From Streptomyces sp. NBC_00306 (GTDB lineage: Bacteria > Actinomycetota > Actinomycetes > Streptomycetales > Streptomycetaceae), in NCBI RefSeq assembly GCF_036169555.1, contig NZ_CP108032.1, forward strand, positions 7,192,001-7,256,000: 64,000 nt of DNA, read 5' to 3'. The position numbers and the translations under genes were made by a program. Of this stretch, positions 1 to 8,715 are shown piece after piece (the first letter of the stretch is position 1; the number at the start of each line of letters is the position of its first letter). A model generated the notes under the pieces. It did no database searches and was not told where the DNA came from. It saw nothing but the letters and a program-made list of their open reading frames with translations.

Positions 1-1112
1 ACGTCCCCCGGTTCGCCTGGCGCGGAGCCATGCTGGACGTGGCCCGTCACTTCCAGCCCGTGTCCTTCCTGCGGCGCTTCACCGACCTGCTGGCCCTGCA
101 CAAGCTGAACGTGCTGCACCTGCATCTCACCGACGACCAGGGCTGGCGTATGCCCGTCGCCGCCCGTCCCAAGCTCACCGAGGTCGGCGGAACCCCGCAC
201 GGCGGTGCGTACACCCGGCAGGAACTCGCCGGGCTCATCGATCACGCCGCCGCCCGCGGCATCACCGTCGTGCCGGAGATCGAGATGCCGGGCCATGCGC
301 GCGCGGCGCTCGCCGCCTACCCGCATCTGGGCAACCGCCCCGGGCGGCAGCTGGAGGTCTGGCGCCGATGGGGTGTGTGCGACACGGTCCTCGGTGTCCA
401 CGACGAGGTCCTGGACTTCTGCCGCACCGTCCTCGACGAGGTGATGGACACCTTTCCCTCGCCGTACGTCCACCTGGGCGGCGAGGAGTGCCCGACGACG
501 GAATGGCATCAGTCGCCCGCCGCGCTGGCTCGGGTCGCCGAGCAAGGGCTGGAGGGCCCCGGTGCCCTGCACGGCTGGTTCATGGGCCGCATGGGCGAGT
601 TCGTCACGGAGCGCGGCCGCCGTCCGCTCGGCTGGACCGAGACCGGTGTCGATCTGCCGGACACCTTCACCGTGCTGCCGTGGCGGGACCAGCGGCACGG
701 CCTCGCCGCCGCCCGCGGCGGCCGGCAGGTGATCATGGCGCCGTACCGCTCCACGTACCTCGACTACCCCCAGTCCGCACTGCCCGGTGAGCCGCCCGGC
801 CAGCCGGGCCAGGTCGTCGACCTGCGGACCGTCCATGCGACCGAACCGGCGCCCGCCCACTGGGAGCCGGAGGCCGCGGCCCGGGTGCTCGGCACACAGG
901 CCCAGTTGTGGACCGAGTACGTCACCACCCCCGCGCACGCCGAGTATCTCGCCTTCCCCCGGCTGTGCGCGCTCGCCGACACCGCCTGGTCCGGTGGCCA
1001 CGACTGGCCCGGTTTCCAGGCGCGTATGCACCGCCACAGAGCCCGGCTCGACGCGCTCGGCGTGCCGGACCGGCCCCCCGTGCTCCACCCGTCCCGAGAG
1101 GATTCCCCATGA
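1..1112 (+). CDS. Beta-N-acetylhexosaminidase, GH20 (5' partial)
   Basis: The reading frame is open from the left edge, so the true start lies outside the window. The first residues read RFAWRGAMLDVARHF, the hallmark opening of the GH20 catalytic barrel, followed by LHLTDDQGWR, then EIEMPGHARA and HLGGEECP. The D-E pair of substrate-assisted catalysis sits in the last motif (GGEE). GH20 enzymes release terminal GlcNAc/GalNAc from chitooligosaccharides or glycans. About 370 residues are present, essentially the whole catalytic domain, so only the N-terminal domain is missing. No signal peptide can be judged. The stop codon overlaps the start of the next gene (ATGA), so the two are translationally coupled. 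Together with the sugar-binding protein downstream this looks like an amino-sugar/glucan utilisation operon whose permeases would lie upstream. The apparent ATG at 30 is internal (the M of GAMLDVARHF). Confidence 0.93.
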   Translation, partial: VPRFAWRGAMLDVARHFQPVSFLRRFTDLLALHKLNVLHLHLTDDQGWRMPVAARPKLTEVGGTPHGGAYTRQELAGLIDHAAARGITVVPEIEMPGHARAALAAYPHLGNRPGRQLEVWRRWGVCDTVLGVHDEVLDFCRTVLDEVMDTFPSPYVHLGGEECPTTEWHQSPAALARVAEQGLEGPGALHGWFMGRMGEFVTERGRRPLGWTETGVDLPDTFTVLPWRDQRHGLAAARGGRQVIMAPYRSTYLDYPQSALPGEPPGQPGQVVDLRTVHATEPAPAHWEPEAAARVLGTQAQLWTEYVTTPAHAEYLAFPRLCALADTAWSGGHDWPGFQARMHRHRARLDALGVPDRPPVLHPSREDSP

Positions 1113-2521
1113 GCCTCAGTCCCCTGCGCCTTCGAGCCGCCGTGGCCGCCGCGGCCGTGGCCGGCCTCGGCTGCGCGACGCTGACCGCGTTGCCGGCGGC
1201 CGCCGCCGGCGAGCAGGTCAAGGTCCAGTACCGGCAGAGCGCCACCGGCAGCGACCAGGCCGAGCCCTGGTTCAAGGTGGTCAACACCGGCAGCAGCTCG
1301 GTCCCGCTGAGCCAGGTGAAGATCCGCTACTACTTCAAGGCCGACGCGGGAGCCTCGTACCGCTTCGCCTGCTCCTGGGCGGTGAAGGGCTGCGCCAACA
1401 TCACGGGCACCTTCGGCACCCTGACCCGGTCCACGGCCGACGCCGACCGCTATCTGGAGATCGGCTTCACGGCCGGGGCCGGATCGCTCGCCGCCGGCGC
1501 CGACACCGGCGACATGCAACTGCGGTTCCACCGCAGCGACTGGCAGGCGATCAACCAGCACGACGACTACTCCTTCGCCGCCTCCCAGACGGCGTACGGC
1601 GACTGGTCCAAGGTCACGGCGGCCGTCGGTGGCGCGACGGTGTGGGGAACGGCCCCCGCGGGCAACGACCCCGACCCGGATCCGACGGATCCCACCGACC
1701 CGCCCGGCGACGGAGCCACGCTGTTCGACGACTTCACCTACACCTCGCACACCGACCCGGCGCTCAGCGCCCACGGCTGGAACGTGCGCTCCAACTCCGG
1801 CGGCCCCGGAGTGCCGGGCGCGGCCTGGGCGCCGGAGAACGTCACCTTCGCCAGGGAGGGGACCAACTCGGTCATGAACCTGGAGACCTCCACGGCCGGT
1901 ACGGCCGCCTCCACCGAGCAGACCGAAATCCTCACCCGGGCCACGAAGTTCAAGAACGGCACCTACGCGGCACGTGTGAGGTTCTCCGACGCCCCGAGGT
2001 CGGGCCCGGACGGCGACCGCCTCGTCCAGACGTTCTTCACGATCAACGACCTCAAGGCCCCGATGGCGGACGACTACGCCGAGTACGACTTCGAGTACCT
2101 GCCCAACGGCGGCTGGGGCGAGCCCGCCAACATCCTCTACACGACCTCGTGGGAGACCTACCGGCCCGACCCCTGGGAGGCGGTCAACCAGCACTCGGAG
2201 GCCCGCACCAGCTACGCCGGCTGGCACGACCTCGTCGTCACCATCGACAACAGCGCCATCACCTACTACGTCGACGGCACCCTGTTCGGCCGGCACGACG
2301 CCCGGTATCTGCCCGAGCGCCCGATGTCCATCAACTTCAACCAGTGGCTCATCGATCTCGCGGGCCAGACCAGCACCACCCCGCGCGCCTACGACCAGAA
2401 GGTCGACTACGTGCTGCATGTGAAGGACCAGGTGCTCACTCCCGCCCAAGTCGGCGCCCGTGTGGCCGCCTTCCGCTCCGCCGGGACGGCCTTCCAGGAC
2501 ACGGTCCCCGGCACCGGCTGA
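1109..2521 (+). CDS. Secreted CBM3-GH16-like glycoside hydrolase
   Basis: About 470 residues. A Sec signal peptide occupies residues 1-33, ending in a run of alanines before GEQVKVQY. Residues 34-185 are a family 3 cellulose-binding module, recognisable from WFKVVNTGSSSVPLSQVKI, YLEIGFTAGAGSLAAG and a closing ATVWGTAP. A Pro-Asp-Thr linker follows. The rest is a beta-jelly-roll domain carrying EYDFEYLPNGG, which fits the ExDxE catalytic pattern of GH16, and a typical GWHDLVVTIDNSAITYYVDG strand. It is therefore likely an exported endo-beta-glucanase-type enzyme that binds cellulose or chitin; the exact substrate is not visible. The start at 1109 is chosen because ATGA overlaps the GH20 stop and the signal peptide begins there. 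A strong hairpin follows the stop. Confidence 0.85.
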   Translation: MSLSPLRLRAAVAAAAVAGLGCATLTALPAAAAGEQVKVQYRQSATGSDQAEPWFKVVNTGSSSVPLSQVKIRYYFKADAGASYRFACSWAVKGCANITGTFGTLTRSTADADRYLEIGFTAGAGSLAAGADTGDMQLRFHRSDWQAINQHDDYSFAASQTAYGDWSKVTAAVGGATVWGTAPAGNDPDPDPTDPTDPPGDGATLFDDFTYTSHTDPALSAHGWNVRSNSGGPGVPGAAWAPENVTFAREGTNSVMNLETSTAGTAASTEQTEILTRATKFKNGTYAARVRFSDAPRSGPDGDRLVQTFFTINDLKAPMADDYAEYDFEYLPNGGWGEPANILYTTSWETYRPDPWEAVNQHSEARTSYAGWHDLVVTIDNSAITYYVDGTLFGRHDARYLPERPMSINFNQWLIDLAGQTSTTPRAYDQKVDYVLHVKDQVLTPAQVGARVAAFRSAGTAFQDTVPGTG

Positions 2522-2528
2522 CCGGCGT

Positions 2529-2564
2529 CGCGGGGGCGGGCGCCGTCGCGCGCCCGCCCCCGCG
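2529..2564 (+). terminator. Rho-independent-type hairpin after the GH16 gene
   Basis: A perfect 15-bp GC stem (2529-2543 with 2550-2564) with a 6-nt loop begins 8 nt after the GH16 stop codon. There is no U tract, as is usual in Streptomyces. It separates the hydrolases from the sugar-binding protein gene. Confidence 0.8.
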
Positions 2565-2603
2565 TGCGAACCCTCCGGCGGCTGCCGGGGGTTGACCCGG
2601 GCA

Positions 2604-2617
2604 TTGGTACATACCAA
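2604..2617. promoter_or_regulatory. GntR/DasR-like palindrome (TTGGTA-CA-TACCAA)
   Basis: A perfect 14-nt inverted repeat lies about 90 nt upstream of the sugar-binding lipoprotein gene. Its TGGT-N4-ACCA skeleton matches that of the DasR 'dre' site (TGGTCTAGACCA). DasR is the GlcNAc-responsive GntR regulator that controls chitin and GlcNAc uptake genes in Streptomyces. The central four bases differ from dre, so another GntR-family regulator is possible. Confidence 0.5.
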
Positions 2618-2705
2618 ACTCCACCCACACACCCGTGCGAGCGCGGAGCGCGCTTTCCCCCCATGTCGGGTCCGCTCCCGTGTCCTCTCGCCGAAGGTGA
2701 CCGCC

Positions 2706-3956
2706 GTGAAGAACTTCCGTGCCCTGTCCGTCGCGCTCGTCTCCGCGCTCACGCTCACCGGCTGCGGGGTGATCCCCGGCACCGGATCGGATACACGGAC
2801 CGTGCGGATCTGGCTGATGCAGGACAGCGTCTCCGACGACTTCCTGAAGCGGTTCACGACCGCGTACGAGAAGGACAACCCGTCGGTGGAGCTCGACGTC
2901 ACCTTCCAGGAGTGGACCGGCATCGGGAAGAAGGTCATGGCCGCGCTGGAGAGCGGCAAGGGGCCCGACATCATCGAGGTCGGCAACACCCAGGTCGCCC
3001 AGTACGCGGAGAGCGACGCCCTGCTGGACCTCACGCTGGAGTCCGTACGCGACCTCGGCAACGAGCAGTGGCTGCCGGGACTCGCCGAACCCGGCAGCAT
3101 CAACGGCTCCCAGTACGGCATCCCCTGGTACGCGGCCAACCGCGTCGTCATCTACAACAAGGACCTCTTCGCGGACGCCGGGATCACCGCGCTTCCCAAG
3201 ACCCGGGCCCAGTGGCTCGACACCTCGGAGCAGCTCGACGACAACGGTGTCCAGGGCATCTACCTCTCCGGCCAGGACTGGTACACCCTGTCCGGCTTCA
3301 TCTGGGACGAGGGCGGGGACCTGGCCGTCGAGCGAGGCGGCGACTGGCAGGGCACCCTCGACACCCCGGCGGCGCTGCGCGGCATGGCGTTCTACAAGGA
3401 GCTCCAGGCACACGGCGACGGGCCCAAGGCCGCCGACGAGCAGACGCCGCCCCAGGCGGAGGTCTTCGCCCAGGGCGATGTCGCCCAGATCATCGCCGTG
3501 CCCGGCGCCGCGACCGTCATCGAAAAGGCCAACCCCGATCTGAAGGGCAAGCTCGGCTACTTCCCCGTGCCCGGCAAGACGGCCCAGAGACCCGGCGCCG
3601 TCTTCACCGGCGGCTCCGACCTGATCGTCCCGGAGAAGGCCCGCGAACGGGCGGCGGCCATCGAGGTCGTCAAGGCGCTGGCCGGGACGCGCTGGCAGAC
3701 CGATCTCGCCCGCACCATGAACTACGTCCCCAACAAGAGCACCCTCGCCGGCGTGCTCAAGGGCGAGGAGGGCACGGCCGCGATGGCCGTCGGAGCCGCG
3801 CAGGGCCGGGCGACCCCCAACTCTCCGCAGTGGGCCGAGGTCGAGGCCGACAACCCGATCAAGACCTATATGACCGCCGTCCTCCAGGGGAAGAACGCCG
3901 CTCGCGCGGCGCGGCAGGCCTCCGAGCGCATCACGGACGTCCTCGCACGCGGGTGA
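2706..3956 (+). CDS. ABC transporter sugar-binding lipoprotein
   Basis: About 416 residues of the extracellular solute-binding protein family 1. The N-terminus has a lipoprotein signal with lipobox LTGC, so the protein is anchored outside the membrane. Typical family motifs are EWTGIGKKVMAALESGKGPD, then IPWYAANRVVIYNKDLF, and a C-terminal NPIKTYMTAVLQGKNA. The GTG at 2706 is preferred over the in-frame GTG at 2697, because GAAGG at 2693-2697 is then correctly spaced. No permease or ATPase gene follows; they probably lie upstream of the window with the GH20 gene. In Streptomyces such transporters commonly share the MsiK ATPase. The ligand is unknown, but the neighbouring hexosaminidase and glucanase suggest oligosaccharides containing GlcNAc or glucose. 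Confidence 0.88.
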   Translation: MKNFRALSVALVSALTLTGCGVIPGTGSDTRTVRIWLMQDSVSDDFLKRFTTAYEKDNPSVELDVTFQEWTGIGKKVMAALESGKGPDIIEVGNTQVAQYAESDALLDLTLESVRDLGNEQWLPGLAEPGSINGSQYGIPWYAANRVVIYNKDLFADAGITALPKTRAQWLDTSEQLDDNGVQGIYLSGQDWYTLSGFIWDEGGDLAVERGGDWQGTLDTPAALRGMAFYKELQAHGDGPKAADEQTPPQAEVFAQGDVAQIIAVPGAATVIEKANPDLKGKLGYFPVPGKTAQRPGAVFTGGSDLIVPEKARERAAAIEVVKALAGTRWQTDLARTMNYVPNKSTLAGVLKGEEGTAAMAVGAAQGRATPNSPQWAEVEADNPIKTYMTAVLQGKNAARAARQASERITDVLARG

Positions 3957-4090
3957 CACCCCGGCATTCAGCCGTCGCACATCCACTCTCCGCCGGGCTG
4001 TCATGTCGAATCCAGCCGGCCACGGAAGAAGTAGGGAGCCGGCCGCCGCACCGGCGGTCCGTCCCCCTCCGTCCGGCACAGGAGACAGCC

Positions 4091-4924
4091 ATGCCCGCAT
4101 CGCCAGCCGTCGTCGCCGCGCCCCTCCGACTCCCCGCCCCGGCCCCTACGTCGCTCCCCACCCGGCTCCCCGAGGCCGGCGCGGAGGCCGAGCAGCCCCG
4201 GTACATCGTCTCGCTCGCCCGCGACCAGGAGGACGTCCGCGCAGCCCAGCGGCTGCGCCACCAGGTCTTCGCCGGCGAGATGGGCGCACGGCTGGAGGGA
4301 CCGGAGCCGGGTCTGGACATCGACGCCTACGACGCGTACTGCGACCACCTGCTGGTGCGCGAGGCGGACACCGGCGAGGTCGTCGGCACCTACCGGCTGC
4401 TGCCGCCCGACCGGGCCCGTGCGGCCGGGCGGCTCTACTCCGAGACCGAGTTCGACCTGGCCCGGCTCGACCCCATCCGCGACGACCTGGTCGAGGTCGG
4501 CCGCTCCTGCGTCCACCCGCTGCACCGCAACGGGGCCGTCATCGGCCTGATCTGGGCCGGGCTCGCCCGGTACATGACCCGCACCGGACACAACTGGCTG
4601 GCCGGCTGCTGCTCGATCCCGCTCGCGGACGGCGGCACCCTCGCCGCGGCCACCTGGTCCACGGTCCGCAGCAAGAACCTGGCCCCCGAGGAGTACTGGG
4701 TGACCCCCCACAAGCTCTGGAACGCCGACACCGTCGCCCTTCCCGCCGGCCGCACCGAACTGCCCGCTCTGCTGCGCGGATACCTCCGCCTCGGCGCCTG
4801 GGTGTGCGGGGCGCCCGCCCACGACGCCGACTTCGGTGTCGCCGACCTGTACGTACTGCTCTCGCTGCGCCGCACCAACCCGCGCTACCTGAACCACTTC
4901 CTCTCGCTCGCCCCCGGACGATGA
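4091..4924 (+). CDS. olsB: Ornithine N-acyltransferase-like GNAT protein (OlsB)
   Basis: 277 residues. After an Ala/Pro-rich leader of about 38 residues, the protein matches the GNAT/hemolysin-type acyltransferases that acylate ornithine from acyl-ACP: VRAAQRLRHQVFAGEMGA, VVGTYRLLPPD, EVGRSCVHPLHRNGAVI. OlsB makes 3-hydroxyacyl-ornithine, the first step of ornithine-lipid synthesis at the inner membrane. The stop overlaps the start of a PlsC-type acyltransferase (ATGA), the two enzymes needed for the lipid. The same olsB-olsA order is known from Streptomyces coelicolor, also close to ergothioneine genes. The start at 4091 follows CAGGAGACAGCC. Ornithine lipids can replace phospholipids when phosphate is low; I see no clear PHO box. 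Confidence 0.85.
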   Translation: MPASPAVVAAPLRLPAPAPTSLPTRLPEAGAEAEQPRYIVSLARDQEDVRAAQRLRHQVFAGEMGARLEGPEPGLDIDAYDAYCDHLLVREADTGEVVGTYRLLPPDRARAAGRLYSETEFDLARLDPIRDDLVEVGRSCVHPLHRNGAVIGLIWAGLARYMTRTGHNWLAGCCSIPLADGGTLAAATWSTVRSKNLAPEEYWVTPHKLWNADTVALPAGRTELPALLRGYLRLGAWVCGAPAHDADFGVADLYVLLSLRRTNPRYLNHFLSLAPGR

Positions 4925-5790
4925 GCGTCTGGCTCCCCGGCGCGCCCTGCACCCCCGCCGGATGCGCCACCCACCAGGGCCCGGTGGCCGGCACGATCAC
5001 CGCGGTCGCCCGGCTGACGGCAGGACTGCTGACCGCGCTCGCCGGCATCCTCGTCGGGCCGCTGGTGGCGCTGCTCGCCCTGGTACTGGGCACTCGGTTC
5101 CGGCATCTGGCGACCCGCTGCTGGACGCGGGCGGTGCTGCGCGCCTTCGGTGTGCGCCTGCGGATCGTCGGCCGGCCCTACGCCCCGCGGGGCTCCCTCG
5201 TCGTCGCCAACCACATCTCCTGGCTGGACATACCGCTGATGGCCACCGCCCTGCCGGGGCGGATGCTGGCCAAGACAGAGGTCAGGCACTGGCCCGTCCT
5301 CGGACCGCTCGCGGCCCGCGGCGGCACCTTCTTCCTGGAGCGCGACCGGTTGCGGACGCTCCCCGCGACCGTGGCCGAGATGGCCTCCGCGCTCCGTGAG
5401 GGCGCCCGGGTCATCGCGTTCCCCGAGGGGTCCACCTGGTGCGGGCGTGAGCAGGGCCGCTTCCGGCACGCCGTCTTCCAGGCCGCTCTGGACGCCGGCG
5501 CGAGCGTGCAGCCCGTCCGCATCACCTATCTGCCCACAGGCGCGGCCGCCTTCGTCGGTGAGGACTCGCTGCCCGCGTCGCTGTGGCGGGTCGTGGCGGC
5601 CGGTGAACTCACCGCCGAGATCCGGCTGCTGCCGGCCATCCCCGCGGGGAGTTTCCCCGACCGCCGCTCACTGGCCCGCGCGGCTCAGCAGGCCGTCGCC
5701 AGGGACAGCGCGAACCTGCCCTCCCTGTCCGTCCACCAGTTCGTCAACTCCATGCCTGCCGCCGCCAGTTCCGTCCGCACACCCTCCTGA
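4921..5790 (+). CDS. olsA: Lyso-ornithine-lipid acyltransferase (PlsC family, OlsA)
   Basis: 289 residues. Two hydrophobic segments near the N-terminus (about residues 22-58) are followed by the PlsC signature: NHISWLDIP (the H-x4-D catalytic motif), FFLERD and FPEGSTW. The enzyme would add the second fatty acid, completing the ornithine lipid, and is coupled to olsB by an ATGA overlap. An odd feature is the C-terminus. The last 35 or so codons run antisense into the 3' end of egtD, giving a 106-nt tail-to-tail overlap. The tail (NLPSLSVHQFVNSMPAAASS) looks unlike the family, so the original stop was probably lost. The catalytic core is intact. Confidence 0.85.
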   Translation: MSVWLPGAPCTPAGCATHQGPVAGTITAVARLTAGLLTALAGILVGPLVALLALVLGTRFRHLATRCWTRAVLRAFGVRLRIVGRPYAPRGSLVVANHISWLDIPLMATALPGRMLAKTEVRHWPVLGPLAARGGTFFLERDRLRTLPATVAEMASALREGARVIAFPEGSTWCGREQGRFRHAVFQAALDAGASVQPVRITYLPTGAAAFVGEDSLPASLWRVVAAGELTAEIRLLPAIPAGSFPDRRSLARAAQQAVARDSANLPSLSVHQFVNSMPAAASSVRTPS

Positions 5791-6647
5791 CGGAACTTCG
5801 CGGAGATCTCGGTGCGCATCTCCTCGCCCTCCTCGAAGGCGACCACGAGATCCAGCTCGGGAATCTTCACGCTCAGGGCGTGACGCGCCCGCAGCCGCAT
5901 CTCGATCCACTCCTCCTGCGGGTCCCATCGCGCCACATGGTCGAAGTCGGCGGGGTCGACGTCCGCGCCCAGCTCCCGGGCGAGGACGTTCAGGACGTTC
6001 TTGTTGAACGCGGCCGTCACCCCGGAGGCGTCGTCGTAGGCGCGTACCAGCACGTCCTCGTCCTTGACGAGGTCCGTGCCCAGCAGCAGCGCGTCCCCGG
6101 GGTCGAGCAGCGACCGCACCGAGCTCAGGAACGCCGCCCGCTCGGCCGGCAGCAGATTGCCGATCGTGCCGCCGAGGAACGCGACCAGCCGGGGGCCCGG
6201 AGTGCCGGGCAGCGCGAGCCCGCGGGTGAAGTCGGCGATCAGGGCGTGCACATCGAGCCCGGGATGCTCCTCCAGCAGCGCCTCGGCCGCGCCCCGCAGG
6301 GCGCTCTCGCTCACGTCGACCGGCACATAACTGTGCAGGTCGTTCAGCTCGTCCAGCAGATGACGGGTCTTCTCCGAGGAGCCCGAGCCCAGCTCCACCA
6401 GCGTCCGGGCCTTCGTCGCCGCGGCGATCTCCGCCGAGCGGTCGATCAGGATCTCCCGCTCGGCTCGGGTGGGGTAGTACTCGGGCAGCCGGGTGATCTC
6501 CTCGAACAGCTCGCTTCCGCGGGCGTCGTAGAACCACTTCGGCGGCAGCGTCTTGGGGGTGCGGGTGAGCCCGTGCAGGACGTCGCCGCGCAGCGCGGCG
6601 TCGGTGGCGTCCTCGGGCAGGGTGCGGGTCAAGAGGAACGGGCTCAC
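5685..6647 (-). CDS. egtD: L-histidine N-alpha-methyltransferase EgtD
   Basis: 320 residues. EgtD trimethylates histidine to hercynine with SAM, the first committed step of ergothioneine synthesis. Visible features are the N-terminal KWFYDARGSELFEEITRLPE motif, the SAM-binding LVELGSGSSEKT near residue 80, FLGGTIGNL and the conserved C-terminal NWWTDREGRFALSLA. The GTG start at 6647 overlaps the egtC stop (GTGA), which decides the start and implies coupled translation. It is last in the egtABCD operon. Its 3' end overlaps olsA on the opposite strand for 106 nt. Confidence 0.95.
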   Translation of the reverse strand: MSPFLLTRTLPEDATDAALRGDVLHGLTRTPKTLPPKWFYDARGSELFEEITRLPEYYPTRAEREILIDRSAEIAAATKARTLVELGSGSSEKTRHLLDELNDLHSYVPVDVSESALRGAAEALLEEHPGLDVHALIADFTRGLALPGTPGPRLVAFLGGTIGNLLPAERAAFLSSVRSLLDPGDALLLGTDLVKDEDVLVRAYDDASGVTAAFNKNVLNVLARELGADVDPADFDHVARWDPQEEWIEMRLRARHALSVKIPELDLVVAFEEGEEMRTEISAKFRQEGVRTELAAAGMELTNWWTDREGRFALSLATAC

Positions 6648-7399
6648 GAAGTGGGCTCCTTGAGCGGTGTCAGCAGGACATCGGTTCGGGTTGCGGCGAG
6701 CAGTGTCCGGTCGGGCACCTCTCGCCAGTGCGGATCGTCGTCGTACGGCTCCGAGGCCACGACCGTGCGGCGGCCGGGCTCGGCGAGGTACCACAGGGTG
6801 TCGCCCCAGGCGCTCGCCGCGATCGTCTCGCCGTCGGTGAGCAGGAAGTTCAGCCGTGAGTCCGGTGCGGCCCCGGCCGCCTCGTAGATCGTCTCGGCGA
6901 TCGCCTGGCCGGGTTCATCGCCGTCGCGCAGCCTGCGCAGCACCAGGGCCCACAGCAGCGCCGAGTCGCAGCGCGATTCCAGCGAGAGCAGGTCGGTGGC
7001 GGGCAGGGAGAGGGAGAGCGGCGCCATGGAGCGCGGCCAGCCCCTGACGGCCCCGTTGTGACTGAACAGCCAGGGCCCGGAGGCGAACGGAGCCGCGGCG
7101 GCCTCGCCGTCCGCACCGGCCTCCGTGGCGTCCCGGACGGCGGCGAGCACCGCCCCGCTGCGGACGACCCGGGCGATGTCGGTGAACGACAGGTCCGCCC
7201 AGATGGGTCCGGTGCGCCGGTAGCGTGCGGGCACCGGATCGCCCTCGGCGTACCAGCCGACGCCGAATCCGTCGGCGTTGACCGTCCCGTACCGCTGGCG
7301 GCGGGGGGCCCACGACTGCCGCAGCAGTCCGTGCGCCGGTTCGGCCAGCAGCTGCCCGAGGGGCAGCGGCGGGCCGAGGTAGGCGATATGACGGCACAT
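6644..7399 (-). CDS. egtC: Gamma-glutamyl-hercynylcysteine sulfoxide hydrolase EgtC
   Basis: 251 residues. This is a class II (Ntn-type) glutamine amidotransferase-like hydrolase that removes glutamate from the gamma-glutamyl sulfoxide intermediate. It begins MCRHIAYLGPP, so Cys2 becomes the N-terminal nucleophile after Met removal. The YGTVNADGFGVGWY and FSHNGAVRGW motifs match the family's oxyanion and substrate loops. Both ends overlap neighbours by 3-4 nt (with egtB upstream and egtD downstream). Confidence 0.95.
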   Translation of the reverse strand: MCRHIAYLGPPLPLGQLLAEPAHGLLRQSWAPRRQRYGTVNADGFGVGWYAEGDPVPARYRRTGPIWADLSFTDIARVVRSGAVLAAVRDATEAGADGEAAAAPFASGPWLFSHNGAVRGWPRSMAPLSLSLPATDLLSLESRCDSALLWALVLRRLRDGDEPGQAIAETIYEAAGAAPDSRLNFLLTDGETIAASAWGDTLWYLAEPGRRTVVASEPYDDDPHWREVPDRTLLAATRTDVLLTPLKEPTS

Positions 7400-8715
7400 C
7401 AGGCGACATCCTCGTGGCCGGCGGCGTCCCGTGCGGTGCGGAAGCCGGAGAAGATCTGGCGCCGCACCGGGAGGTCCCAGTTGCGGAAGGTGCCGCGGCA
7501 GGCCACCTTGTCGACGGCGAACGAGCCGCCGCGCAGCACCTTGTGGGCGCTGCCGAAGAACACCTCGGAGTACTCGCGGTAGGGGAACGCGGCGAAGCCG
7601 GGGTAGGGCAGGAAGTCGCTCGACGTCCACTCCCACACATCGCCGATCAACTGCCGGACTCCGAGCGGGGACTCGCCCTCCGGGTAGCTTCCGGCAGGGG
7701 CCGGACGCAGATGGCGCTGTCCCAGGTTGGCCTGCGTGGGCGTCGGGTCCGCGTCGCCCCACGGGAAGCGCCGCGAGCGGTCCGCCTCCTGGTCGTGGCG
7801 GGCGGCCTTCTCCCATTCGGCCTCGGTCGGCAGCCGCCGCCCCGCCCAGCGGGCGTAGGCGTCGGCCTCGTACCAGCTCACATGCAGCACCGGCTCGTCC
7901 GCGGGCACCGGCTCCGTCACGCCGAAGCGGCGGCGCAGCCACTGCCCGGCCTCCCGGCGCCAGAACAGCGGTGCGCCGATGTCGTGCCGGCGGATCTGGT
8001 CCCAGCCCTCGGCGGCCCACCAACGGGGGTCGTCGTAGCCGCCGTCCTCGATGAACGCAATGTAGGCGCCGCAGGTCACCGGCGCGGTGTCGAGATGGAA
8101 GGCCGGCACGTCGCGCCGGTGCGCCGGACGCTCGTTGTCCAGCGCCCAGGGCTCCGTCGAGGTGCCCATGGTGAAGGGGCCGCCGGGGACCAGGATCTCC
8201 TCGGAGAGGCCCTGCATACCGCCCGCCGGGGGCTCGGGCGCGCTGAGCACGGCGGGACCCTTGCGGAGCTGGTGGGTGATGAGCATCGTCTCGTCGTGCT
8301 GCTGCTCGTGCTGGGCGATCATGCCGAAGGCGAAGCCCGAGTCGGTCAGCCGGTCGGTGCCCTCCAGCGGGGTGCGCTCGAGGATGTCGAGGACCCGGCC
8401 ACGTACGTCGGAGGCGTAGGTGCGCGCCTCGGACGGGGCGAGCAGGGGGAGGGTCGGGCGCAGGGCGCGCGGGTGCTCGAAGGCGTCGTAGACGGAGTCG
8501 ATCTCGGGCCGCAGGGCCTCACGGCCTCCGACGGTCCGCAGCAGCCACTGTTCTTCCTGGTTGCCGATGTGCGCGAGGTCCCAGACCAGCGGCGACATCA
8601 ACGGGGAATGCTGGGCGATCAGTTCGTTCTCGTCCACGCAGGTGGTGAGACCGGCGGTGCGGTCCCGGGCGGTGATCAGCGCGTCGAGAGCGCGTCGCCT
8701 GAGGTCGTCGGTCAT
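7399..8715 (-). CDS. egtB: Hercynine oxygenase (sulfoxide synthase) EgtB
   Basis: 438 residues. EgtB is the mononuclear iron enzyme that joins hercynine to gamma-glutamylcysteine (or cysteine) and oxidises the sulfur. The N-terminal DinB-like domain carries the iron ligands: His49 in VWDLAHI and His136/His140 in HEQQHDET. The C-terminal half is the formylglycine-generating-enzyme/sulfatase-modifying fold (FTMGTS, HVSWYEADAYARWAGRRLPT, GDVWEWTSS, VLRGGSF). It overlaps egtA and egtC by a few bases. The presence of egtA suggests use of gamma-glutamylcysteine, as in mycobacteria. Confidence 0.96.
   Translation of the reverse strand: MTDDLRRRALDALITARDRTAGLTTCVDENELIAQHSPLMSPLVWDLAHIGNQEEQWLLRTVGGREALRPEIDSVYDAFEHPRALRPTLPLLAPSEARTYASDVRGRVLDILERTPLEGTDRLTDSGFAFGMIAQHEQQHDETMLITHQLRKGPAVLSAPEPPAGGMQGLSEEILVPGGPFTMGTSTEPWALDNERPAHRRDVPAFHLDTAPVTCGAYIAFIEDGGYDDPRWWAAEGWDQIRRHDIGAPLFWRREAGQWLRRRFGVTEPVPADEPVLHVSWYEADAYARWAGRRLPTEAEWEKAARHDQEADRSRRFPWGDADPTPTQANLGQRHLRPAPAGSYPEGESPLGVRQLIGDVWEWTSSDFLPYPGFAAFPYREYSEVFFGSAHKVLRGGSFAVDKVACRGTFRNWDLPVRRQIFSGFRTARDAAGHEDVA

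Noticed and set aside
30..32. ATG at 30 as the start of the hexosaminidase
   Set aside because: The codons before it already encode RFAWRGA of the conserved GH20 motif, so the gene is truncated by the window edge.
764..3151. Very long minus-strand open frame opposite the hydrolases and lipoprotein
   Set aside because: It is composed of Arg/Gly/Val-rich sequence without motifs and lies antisense to three well-supported genes; a GC-bias shadow.
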